Below the pieces are notes generated by a model. It did not search any database, was not told where the DNA came from, and worked only from the letters and a program-made list of their open reading frames with translations. Below are positions 1-11,700 of a stretch of 64,000 bases of DNA, in pieces. The stretch comes from Opisthocomus hoazin. Taxonomy: Eukaryota; Chordata; Aves; Opisthocomiformes; Opisthocomidae. The first letter of the stretch is position 1, and every line of letters starts with the position of its first letter. The stretch spans positions 13,405,216 to 13,469,215 of the forward strand of contig NC_134433.1 in assembly GCF_030867145.1 (NCBI RefSeq). The letters run 5' to 3'. The position numbers were made by a program, and so were the translations under genes.

Positions 1-3000
1 TGCAATTCCAAATCTTCCCTCCTCAGCTCATTAACGTTCTTGGAGCAGACGTCTCTCTCACCATTGTATTTTGTAATTAGATTTTGATTTGCTTTCAGAG
101 AGAAACAGCAGCACAATAGACATTAATTTATCCCAAGCCTCGCTCGGTCTCCTCCATGTCGCAAGGTCAGACCTTGGCGTGCACCGTCTGCCTTCGATGC
201 CTCCCCCGTTATTCGGCTGTGTGTCCTTCCACGCCACGTCCCCGCTCATCGAAGGGGCTTCCCTGAAGCACAAAGGGGAAGGAGCAGTGGGGGAGGGCTG
301 GAAGAGGAGATTTTGCCCAAGCTGAGCTTGAATCGCAGGGACAGGCGTGAACGGGATTTGAACGGACGGGGCGAGGGAGCGGCCGGTTGTTGTGCAGCCC
401 TATGCCTGCTCTCTGCAGAGCCTGGGTGGCCCCTGCTGCTTGTAAACCCTTTAAGGCACGATGTAGAAGCTGCGGCGGGACATTGTGAGCGAGCGAGGAC
501 AGAGGGGTCCCCCGCAGCGCCGGGCGGTGGGAGCGGGGTGATCCGGTGGCCGTGGCTGTCTCGCCAGCCCGGGGACAGTCTGCGCTGTGGAGCTTTAGGC
601 AGAGCTGGGTAATGGGCTCTGCCGGTCCCATGGCCCTGGACCAAGGGCACTTTTCCGCCCGAGTGCTACCCCGGAGTTCCTCAGACGTCGCGTTTCAGCC
701 TGTGGCGCTGGAACGGAGACCAGCAAAAGCTGAGCTCATGTCTGTGATGGAAACCCTGCTGCGCTCTTGTGTGGGCACTCGCGGGGCACTGGGGAGCAGC
801 GTCTTCCCAGTGCCTCGATGGAGGAATTGCCCAGACCCTGGGGGAGTTGCCTCCAAGGGGGAATTTTTAGTAGAAAAGTGGCTTTGCATTGCATTTAGCA
901 GAAAGCAGCAGCAGTCTGCACTGGGGAGGTGTTCATTATTGCTGAGAGATCTGCTTTGGAGTTCTTAAAGTAGCTTTGTCAGGCTGTCACTGGTGAGGGT
1001 GGAAGCGAGGGTTGCGAGATGGGCAGCGGCCGTGCCTGCCCTGCTGCTGGCGTGGGCTTGTGCCTCCGAAACCTCCGCGTCTCCTGGGCAGAGGCAGCTC
1101 CATATCCTGTGGAGGATGGATGCACAGGACCTTTTATAGTCCAGGTTCACACAAGAGCAGAGAAATGCAACCCCCAGCGAGGGCTGGAGGATCACTTTCC
1201 CACCGGCCAGGGCTCATTTCACTGCAAGCAATTGTGCTTTATCTTTGCCAGCATTAACTGCTGCAGCTCAGGATTTATCTTAGTGAGTGAATGCAACCAA
1301 GGGCTGATAAATCATTCAGCACAACCGAAAATAGCGGCCGGCAGCTGTTGGGAGCTGGGGATCCCTTCCCCACCAGTATGCGCAGAGCAGGAGGGGATTT
1401 CATCCGCCCCAGCCAGGTGCCAGCCCTGCGCAGAAACAGCCGTGGGCTGCTGGGGAGACGTCTCGCCTGACACCTTTATCTGGAAAAATTACTGCGGCTG
1501 CCTGCAGACTTCTCTCCACTGTGCGTCTTGGCCAGGCATTTCCCAGTCACCAGGGTGGGGGAAATAACTGAGCCAGCGGCTGGTGTTGGGAGCAGCTTTG
1601 CGACCGCTGCTGCGTGGCCTGGCGTCTCGGGATCACCTCCGGCCTCAAATCGCAAGTGATCATTTCAAAACCAGTCGTGGTCGTGGATGGAGTCGCAGAG
1701 GGGGCCCAGGGCTGCCGTTTCCAGGTCCTCGAGGACGGCGCCTGGTGCTTTGTGTAGGGATAAAATTACCAGAGGAATCTGGTGACTCTGGTTTTTCCAC
1801 TGGACTGCTGTACTTAACCACCTGCACAGGAGCCAGAGAGGTTTCTGTGAAGTTGATCAGCCCGTACAGTCGCGAGGGTTTGTTTTTTTCCTCACTCCTT
1901 CTCCAGCGGCTGTTCTGGGGTGAGTGTGGGGTTTACCAGGCATGCAGTCTGAACCAGGAGCAGAGGGCACTCCGAGAGGATCAGCTGCTTTTGGGCTGAA
2001 CAGCCCGTAGATTATTTCCACATCTGTGTTAGCTTTGGCTTGATCCCACAGATTTGCAACAGCTGTTGGGAAGCGGAGCAGAGATCCCCTCTTTAAATGG
2101 ATGATCAAATCCTCAGAGTGCCGAGTATGTTATTTCTATGTCATCCTCTTCACAGCAGGAAAAACAGCTTTTAAAAGTTGCTGAGGCAGCACTCTGCCCT
2201 GCTGCCTGAGCTATCATCCCATCATCCTGCGGTTTCAGAGCAAGTCATAATTTGCTTTCTGCATCCCACGCCCAGCCCGACACAGGATCCTTTGCGAGGT
2301 GCGCAGTTGTGCAGGTCTTGTACAAGGGATGCCTTTACTCCTGGGCTCCCCTTCCAGCCAGCAGACGTACACCGACCGGGGCGGAGGAGCCGCTCGTCTC
2401 CTTTCCAGGGATGTGCAAACCCTTGGCATTTTACCCTGAGAAAAACTAACCGGTGCGATAGTTTGCCACGAGACGGATTAGGTCATCCTGGTGTTCGGAG
2501 GCTTTAGGTGGAGCTTGGATGTCTTTGCTTGAAGCCGCAGTTCGGCTGCAAAATAGTGGCGTGGTGTGGGAATCCTGTAGCGAGCTATCTTATCCAAAAA
2601 GCCCAGCTAAAATGTGCCAGGCCTATTTCCTATCAAGGTTCTGCGCTGTCAGGTCAGACCTGCAGCCGTCAGGCTTCTTTCAAAGTGTCTGACGGGCTTT
2701 GGAAAGCCGAGTCTGGCTGAAGAGGGCCAGGCCGGTGGGAATGGTGGTAGATCCTGGCACTCGTCCTGCAGCGCATGCGTTTCTCGTTCCCCATCAGCTT
2801 TCCTAGCGCACAGGAGAGTCATCCAACCAAACTGCTCCCTGCTCCCACTTTAAGCAGCACATTCGTCTACTTTCCGATGCAGACAGCAAAATTAATATGG
2901 TTAGTGCATCGAAACCACTAATTTGCAATTCAAGCCTTTTATAAATGGGCTTAAAATGGCAACCCGGTTCCAGCTGTCTCAGGTACAATTTGTGTGCTTG

Positions 3001-4800
3001 TTGGTGCTGTGTGATGGGTTTCAGTGATAACCCAGGCAGAAAATACGTTGCACATAGCAAGCACTGCTCAGCACGCATGAAGCTCTGAAACGTTTGGCGT
3101 GGCCTGGGGTGGCTGGGTGGTGGGGGCTGGGAGCGGCACGGTGCTTGCAGCTTTCGTGAAGGTGCGAGGTAAAACCTGGCAGTTTTGGTTGCCTTTTCTC
3201 GTTCACCCAAGGTGTGACTGAGCGTGACATGACGTTCACTGGGTTGAGGTCTCAGAGGCCGGTGATGGATGCGCTCCCCAGCAGCAACAATGTCATGTTG
3301 ACTTTTTTTGATGCTTTTGGACCCTTTTGACACACACCTAACTTCAAGCTTGCTCGAGGCGTTCTCCTGTGGACCCTCAATGACGAGTTAGAAGTGTCAA
3401 CCCTCCATTTCACGGGGACAGAGTATCTGGGTTGCAGATTACCTGTACGACGGATGTCTGGGGAGCCAAGACTAGTCTCCACGGGTTGGGCCCAGTGGGG
3501 CCTGGTGGCATACACAGTTTGAGAAGACCCAGAGCCAGTTGTTGGCCAGAGCTGCCATGTCTGATGGATCCCATAGACTGCCTGGAGCCAGCCATCCATC
3601 CACCGCTCGCTCCGGTGCTTCCAGCAAGAACTGGTTTGCTTTGGTCTTATCCCCTTATCTTGGGTGTCCAAGCCTCAGCACAGAGAGTCGATGCAGCCTC
3701 TTGGCTCCGAAATGAAGACCCTGCTGCTTCCCCAGCCAAGCAAAACTGCCAGGACCCGCCGTAGTGCCCCAAGGGGAGTGCTGCCTGTATGCAAAGGGCT
3801 TGGCAAAACGAGGTGTAATGTAAGCAACTATTTAAAGAGAACGATCCAATTGCTAGTTGTAATTTCCTTATTGTTTGCAACACCCTCTTAAATGCCTGTG
3901 ATCCTTATAAAGAGCTTTTCCCCACCTTTTAAACTTCACAGAAGTGGATTTTACCTGCTGTGGTTTGTGAATCAGCATTATGAATGAGTCTGCTTGTCCC
4001 AAGAAATATGTCTGTTGGAGATGGAAGGCTGGTGGGCAGGACACAAAGTGTTGCCTGTCTCTGGGTCCTAGTAGATGGAGGTTAATAAAGTCTTCCTAGA
4101 TCAGTATTAATGCTTTCCTTCAGACCCGAGGGGGTTTTGCTGACACCCCATTGCAAGCAGCCTGGCTCATGCCACTCATTCAGGTGTATCTTCTGTAAAA
4201 ATGTGTTGGAAGAAATATTTAATAGAGTGGGATTAAAACCTGATTGTGGATGAGACTTTCCCCTCAGCTAGATCTCGTGAGCAAACTGAGGGATGCGGTT
4301 TGCTCTGCCTGCGCGCTGCGTCCCTGTCCTGCCCTCGTTTGCCTGGTTCCCCAGGTCATTCCATCTCGGGAAATGGGGTTGCCTTTATTCGGAAATCGGG
4401 GACGGCGATCCACGGAGCCATGGCTTTGTTCTCTGGGAAAACACCTGGGTCCAGTTTCCATGTGAGATGCTGATGGGAAGCAGCAGCGTGTTGTGTGAGG
4501 GTTTCTCCGGCTCTCATGCTTGAGCCCTCGCTGGGACTGGGTGGGATTCTCGGTCCGCTCCTGCCCTTCTCCCATTTCTGGGTTTTATTCTCCAAACCCC
4601 AGCGAGCTGTAAACACCCAGAGCCTGGGGGACTTTGGAGAGCAGAGCTTAGGGGAAGGTGGTGATTCATTTCCTTCCCCTCTGGCTCTCTGCTACGATTT
4701 GGCTTTTGTTTAAGAGTTTGATAATTCACTGCTGAGCTGATTAGGTTGAAATGCTTGGAGAACTGTAAGTAAGTGCAGTGACGACAGCAGCTCCTTGGTG

Positions 4801-4832
4801 CTTGGTGGGGAGACTGCTTGGTGGGGAGACAG
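4801..4832. repeat. 16-bp direct tandem duplication
   Basis: Two adjacent copies of a 16-base unit (cttggtggggagact plus one base) differ only at the end. It sits in NXN intron 1 and looks like simple slippage; no function is suggested. Confidence 0.8.
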
Positions 4833-5424
4833 GCTCCAGCTGCAGCCAGCCCACACCTGCAGGCTGGGCCATGCCAGGAGCCGTCATCGTCCTCTTCCTC
4901 ACCGTCCAGCGAGCTTCTGTACGTAGGTTAAGCTCCAGATGATCCTGTGCCAGAAGCATATGCTGGGAAATGTCAGCCCAGGACCGTGTGACACCCAGAG
5001 TGCTCAGCCACCGGCGTCATGCAGAGCCAATCTCGCTGCAAAGCGTGGTGACCAGCAGACAGCAACATCTAGACTGGGACGCCCAGAGCGTGGCCAGCAC
5101 AGCCTGCGTGGCTTCTGTCTGTAAGCGGCAGGGACCACTGCGAGAGCGGGACAGACGAGAAGGGCTGCACAGCCCCCAGGCTGGTGTCAGACCTGCTGTT
5201 CAGCTCCTGGGAACAAACCCAGGAAGCCCCAGTTGCAGAATTGTGTTTCTGTGTGTTGGCCTTGTTTTCAGCGTGGCTGTGTCTTGGCAGGGGTTGCTGG
5301 TTTGTTTAATGAACATGGAAATGGGAGTGGAGGAAGCAGCCAGGGAAGTGTTACAAATTGGTTCAGAGTAGTGGCATTGAAAGTATTTGTGCTCACCATG
5401 TCTTTTAAACCAAGACCTCAAAGT

Positions 5425-5505
5425 GTGGTAAATATTATCCCCATTTCACTTGCAAAGAGGCAAATTCAGCGGGAGGAGAAATTTTACCTGCGCTCACAGG
5501 CAAGC
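5425..5505 (-). repeat. Probable MIR SINE fragment, reverse orientation
   Basis: The run tattatccccatttcac, then a degraded aggaaactgag-like part and a 'ttttacctgcgctcac' part, follows the reverse complement of the MIR core in the right order. It is heavily diverged, as expected of an ancient amniote SINE. Recognised by memory of the consensus only. Confidence 0.55.
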
Positions 5506-5749
5506 CCACAGCAGGCGTGAGGCAAATGCTGGTCTCGCCTGCGGTCCCGAGGGGATGGTGTTGATGGAGAAGGTCTCTGCGGGCGCTGGAGAGATGCCCT
5601 ATGTGCCTTCACAAATGTTGCTGAAGCACCACCTCCGTTTCTGTGCTTAGCTCTGATCTCTGGTCTGAAAGGTGCTGACACCCCAAAAATCGTCCTCTTC
5701 ACGCTGCCACATTTACCTTTCTTCTCTCCTCTCCCAATCTCTCTTACAG

Positions 5750-8700
5750 CTGAAGCTGTGGAACAAGTACAGAGTCTCCAACATTCCTTCCCTGATATTT
5801 ATCGATGCCTCCACCGGGAAGGTGGTTTGCAGGAACGGCCTCTTGGTAATCCGAGATGACCCAGAAGGTAAGACCTGGGGTCCCGTGCGCCGCAGAAACA
5901 CTGGCACACGGCTGCCTTTTCATTTCAGTTAATTTTTAATTGCCTTGGAGGGAGGGGGGAAAGGAAACAAGCAACTATTGTCATACTTAACTAATCAAGG
6001 CATGAAATTTTCTGCATCATTCCTGCCAGATCTTGTGTTTTGGTTTTGCTTGTTGAAAAGAACAAAGATTTCCCCTCCAGGATTTTTGTCTGAAGTGCTA
6101 ATGAGGAAAAAGTGAGACTAACGGAAACACTAGGTTTGGATTTTTCCCTGATGGAGGCACATGGACAGACAGGCCAAGGGCCCAGACTTGCTGTACACTG
6201 GGAACAGAATCCTTCTGAAATACTGAGTGGGTCTTTGTCACTGACATCACATTCGGTTGGGATAACAACTTCCCCGTTATTTACAAATGCGACAGAAAAA
6301 TGCTACCGTTCTCCGTTTCTGAGGTTTACTGTGTTGGGGGTTGATGTTAAATCCATCTTCTTCCAATTAGCAAAAACCATAACGAGCAAAATGTGTGCCC
6401 TTACTCACAGACACTTCAGACCCATCATTCAGCGGCTGGGCTGCCCATGCACACATTTCACTGACCCATCGTTCCTTCCTGCAGTAGATACTGAGCTCAG
6501 CGACCGAGTCGTTAATTCAGGTGGCAGGAACTGTGCAGCAGTATGCACTGTGGCCTGAGCCATCTGTCATGTCTCCTCCTCTCTGGCTGAACACACGATG
6601 GATTGCTGGGGGAGCTGGCAGCAGATGCTTCGGAGCATGTGTTTGTGTGTACGCACACATGCTTGCTTTGGGGTGCGGAGGGTTAGTCTAAGTTTAGTTT
6701 ATATATAGGGTTTTTTATAGATATAAAACCCATCTTTTACATCTATATATAAGGTTTTATAAATAAATAAATGTATGTATGTGTATAAAAATATATGGTT
6801 AGTATCAGTATAAGGCAAATAGTCTGACTGCATTCCTGAACACGTACCACCTTGCCCTCTGTTCTTAAAACAAATGTTGATAAGGAAAAGATGCCTCATC
6901 AGGCACAAAACCCGAGCAGGCTTCGTCAAGCCAAAGGTGCCGCGACTCAGGTGAGGGTGCAGCCTGTCTGTGAGAAAGAGGCGGCCCTGGCTCCGATGCA
7001 AAGCTTGGCTTCCCTGGCTCCCCCATATCTTTGCAGAAGGTGGAATGGGGTTTTTCGGTGGAACTTTTTGAAACTGTAAATACTGCATGCCCATCTTGCT
7101 GTTCTGTGTCTTCTTTCCACCCTCACCCCGACCCCCTCTCCAGGTCTGGAGTTTCCCTGGGGGCCAAAACCCTTCAGTGAAGTTGTTGCTGGGCCCCTGC
7201 TAAGGAACAACGGCCAGACGCTAGACAGCAATGCCCTGGAGGGCTCGCACGTTGGGGTCTATTTCTCCGCGCACTGGGTGAGCAGCAGGCACTTTGCAGA
7301 GCAGTTGGAGGGAGCTCGGGGGTGCTCTGGGGACCCCCCTGCAGCTCTGGCTGCAGAGCTCTGCGGGAGAGTAAAGACCTCGGGCCGGTGGGTGGTGAAG
7401 TGGTTAAGATGCTCCAGACGTTGTGGAAGAAGCCACAGCATTGTAGTGGCCTGTCATCCTCAGCTGGCCCTTCAGAAAGGGAAGAGGGGTCAGATTTTGG
7501 AAATGAAAGAGGTCTTGTAGGAAACTTATGGGCCATAAGCCCCAGCCATGTTCCGGGCTGCTACCCAGCACTCCAGCAAAGATGAGGGCACGTCAGTCTT
7601 TGCATGGTCACTGGGTCATCTGGACCTGCTGGGTGTGGGTCTGGCCCTGAGGAGCAGACGATGTCCTTACGTACGTGTGGTGTTTTGCAGTGCCCGCCGT
7701 GCCGAAGCCTCACGAGGGTGCTGGTGGAGTCCTACCGAAAAATCAAGGAGGCAGGCCAGAAGTTTGAGATACTCTTCGTCAGTGCAGACAGGTGAGGAAG
7801 CACCAACACCCGGGGCAGGCAGAGCTGCCTGTCCCCAGGCTGGGAAGCTCCAAGCATTGCAGGTTCGATTTGAGGAGGAAATTTAATTTGGGGCAGAGCA
7901 GGTATCGGAAAGGTCCTTTGCCCACTGTCCAGCGGCGAAGTGCAGAGGGGGGTTAGCGAGGGCAGCGGTGGGCTGAGAGCAGGCTCTGTCCATCGAGCAG
8001 CTCTGTATCGCGCTTTGTGGCTTGTGGGTCTGAGGTCTGAAAGGTACTCAAGCTGCTACTGTCACCACAGCTTGATATTCAGATGCCCTAGAGAGTTTTA
8101 AATACTTTTAGCGGATAAAAAATGCACCATGGGCCCCTTCTTAAGGGACTGGGGGGTTTAAATTTGACCTAGCTCTCCCCAGGTTGTGTCTGCCAGCAGC
8201 ACTTACCGGTGGGCGTTGGTGGAAGGGCTAAAGGGCTTTGGAGGCCGGGTTGTTCATGAGAAGAGGAAAGCCTGGCAGGCAGAGGGGCTGTGCTCTGCAT
8301 CCCGTGCCCTGTTCCCCTCGCACAGGTCAGAGGACTCCTTCAAGCAGTATTTCAGCGAGATGCCCTGGGTAGCTGTGCCCTACGCCGACGAGGCCAGACG
8401 GTCGCGCCTGAATCGACTCTATGGCATACAAGGTAGGAGAGGCCACGCCGATGTACAGCTCTCCTTTCTGCTCCTTTGTTGAATATTTGTAATGTCTCCT
8501 CTTGTTTAATTGAAACAAGAAAACAGCAAAGCAAGGCACGGTGCCCCAGGCAGAGCCGCCTCATGTTTCTGCTCTCCACAAGCTCACATTCCTACCACCT
8601 GCCAGGCAGGCTGTTAGTTGAAACAGGACTTCCATAAACAACCTAATTCTTCCTGGAAACTTGGAAGCTGTTCTTGGCTTGGATGTTTTTTGCCTAATTA

Positions 8701-11700
8701 CTGATATATTTATTTTGCTTTCTCTTGAAGGTTTAAATTTCGTTTTCTTGCTGTTTTATGTAATGCAAAGGCAGGCTATCTTTCTTTGCAGAGGCTGAGG
8801 AAGATGGCATCTGGTTTATGTTAGTGACATGAATTACAGAAGAGTGTGTGTTTGATGTAAACCATGGCTTCGCCTTTACTGTACGTGCCAGTGCCAGAAT
8901 TCCAGCAGCTCCGTCTGCTCGGAGGGGCAAGGGAGAGGCTCTGTCTGTCTGGGTGCTGTCAGAGTGTCCTGAAGACTATAAAAGCTCGCAGCAGCCCTCC
9001 TGGGGACTGGCATCTTGTTCCTGCAGGGGACAAACCGTGGCACAGAGACGTGCAAGGTGACTAGCTCGCAAGGAGGCCTTCTGTACGTAGAGTTTCTCCC
9101 TGCAGTTAAACGTTACTGCCACATGTCTGCTTCTTAACCATTTCCACGTGGCATCAGCGAGGTGGGCACAGGCTGGCAGAGGGGTAATACAATCTGGAGG
9201 GGAGGAGGAGTGTTGCCACAGGCGGCCGAGGGCTTGGGGAGAGGGACAGGAGGAATAATCCCTGCTTGGGTTCCTCTTCGAACACCCCTTCTGGGGTGAA
9301 TTCAGGTGCTGTCGCTCAGCTCTGTTTCCTGACCTTTAAACCGAGAATAACCTTTTGCCTACTTTAAATAGCCATCAGTTTGCTGCTTAATTACCCTCCC
9401 ATGAAGTGAGAGCTTTCCAAATTCATCTGTCTTTCCCCGGCCCGCTCACAACCGTCTCCAGCGCCGGTTTCGGCTGAGCGCTGCAGGGCGGCTGCCAGTT
9501 TCACTCGGACTTCCTGTAAATAAGGTGTCCAGGTGTGGGTACTGGAGCACCAGGCATGCTGTAGCCAGGGAAACACTGACAACAGCTTTCCCTCTAACTC
9601 CGGGTGCTGGCTCCTTAAATGTCTCTCTTCATTGTGTGCTGACCTGAAAATGTAAATATTTGCTGTTCCCCTGTGCCCTGACCCCCTTCCTCTGCCAGGG
9701 AAGCTCCCATATTACCCCTGCGTGTCAGCTGCTCTCCCAGGGATGCTGACCTTGGGATTTGGGCGTGTCTGAGTGCAAACTCTTCTGCTTATCTATCCTG
9801 GTTTTCCTGTAAAGTGGGAACATCTCCACAAGGATGAACTGCCATCCCACAAAGTCACATTGAAATGTGGAGGCGGGCTGATGTGCACCCTGCGCAGGAG
9901 GCATCGCCGTCCCCCCTCCCTTCCCACCCGGGCACCGCACAGGCTTTGCAAGTCTGGGCTGGGCTCTGTTTCCCCACCGTCGTCTGGGATGGAGCAGGGT
10001 GCCATGGGGAGGGTGCCAGGGCACCATGAGACAGGGGAGAGGGAGGGCTGGAGGCAAACCCTCGTGCTGCTCCCGGGGGCTCCAGGTTGTCGCTGATCCC
10101 TGCGCAGGCAGCAATTCGGGGTCCTCCCCGCGGTGTTGGGGTTGCCCGCCTGTTTGCAGTCAGGCTTTCGCAGCAGGCTGCTGCACCGGGTGTAGCAAAA
10201 GACCTTTGGGGAGACCTTATCGCTCTCTACAACTACCTGAAAGGAGGGTGTAGTGAGGCAGGGGTTGCTCTCTTCTCCCAACTAACAAGCGACAGGACAA
10301 GAGGCAATGGCCTCAAGTTGTGTCAGGGGAGGTTCAGATTGGAGATTAGCAAAAATTTCTTTACTGAAGGAGTTGTCAGGCATTGGAGCAGGCTGCCCAG
10401 GGCAGTGGTGGAGTCCCTATCCCTGGAGGCGTTCAAAAACCTGTAGATGTGGCACTTGGGGACACGGTTTGGCAGGCATGGGGGTGTTGGGGTCATGGTT
10501 GGACTTGATGGCCTGAGAGGTCTTTTGCAACCTTAATGATTCTGTGATTCTGCAAACAGAGTTAAATGGCATGGGCTCAGCTCGTTGCCGCTGGTGGTTA
10601 TTCTGCCTAAATGAAAAATCGGATCTCTGTAATCTGACTGCCTTTCCCTGGTGCATGGTGCTGATGCTGCCAAGCATCTGTGAAACCCCCTTTGGAGCTG
10701 CACCCACGCACTGGTGAGAGCGTGTAGCCCGTGGTGCCTTGGGTTGTGAGCCACAGCGTGCACATGGGGTGGTTTTTCCACTGGTGTTTGTAAGGCCGGG
10801 AGCTGAAACAAGAGAAGGGCTTGTCTTCCCTGACTGCTTTAAGTCCCTGAGTGGTGGAAAGCAGCAAGAGAGTCAGATCTCGTGTTGTTTTAGTCCTGTG
10901 TTGGCCCCTACAGCATTCAAAAACTCAGTGTAAAATGTGAGTTGAGTTATTGGCCTTTATTTGGGTTTACTTGAATGCCTCTATTCATAACCCGTGCGCA
11001 GTCAGTGGGCTCTGCCGTACCCACCTGTATTAAATTGCTGCTGGGTGCAGCACTGTCTTGAGAAAGAGTCATGTCTTGTGTCGTGGCTCCGCAGAAATAA
11101 TTCTCTCTTGTGCGGGCAGTGCCCGGTCTGCATGGTCCTGCCTTAGGTGAAATCCCCTGACGTTAGCTCTCCTTCCAATGGGATGGGGAGCAGGGATGAA
11201 TTTTAGCTTGGATAGGAATCACCCCTTGTTGTTTTGTATCTGAGGAGACCTTTTGGGTTCCTGAATATTCGCTATGGACTCTGCGGTGTCGCTTTGGGAT
11301 TTGCAGTCCCCTGGGGGAACTTCCAAAAACTGTTGTTTCACCCCTGTCCCCGTGCTTTAGCCCAGACGCCCGCAGCCCGGTTGGTGGGAGCAGCCTGGAA
11401 GTCGCAGTTGTGGGAGGTTTCTCGTACCCGGCTTCTGGAGCTTCCTGCTGAAAAGGTGAAAAATCAGCAGCAGAAGCCACGTCCCTTCCTGCAGTTGGTG
11501 TATTCTGAGTGTTTGCTTCACGTCGATTTTGATTACTCACCCAAAAGACATAGTGCAGATGAGATTTCCATGTCAGATGTGGGTTTTAATATATAAATAA
11601 GTAAATGTATTGCCAGGTTCGATAACAGATCATTTTGCCCCTGTGTTTTTATAAAATGCTGGCCCCATGGGAACTGAATCCATTTTCTAATGCATAAAAT

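Larger units (their letters stand above)
1..5749 (+). other. NXN intron 1, 3' part
   Basis: No coding exon is visible here. The stretch lies before the first NXN exon in the window, whose acceptor ends at 5749. It is read as the end of NXN intron 1, because the roughly 120 N-terminal residues of NXN are not found in the window. It holds a 16-bp tandem duplication at 4801-4832 and a probable MIR fragment near 5425-5505. The open frames present have no recognisable protein similarity and no exon-like borders. Confidence 0.75.

Noticed and set aside
3300-3640. A stretch that looked repeat-like (several motifs in an odd mix) in NXN intron 1.
   Set aside because: It could not be matched to any repeat consensus I know; left as intron.
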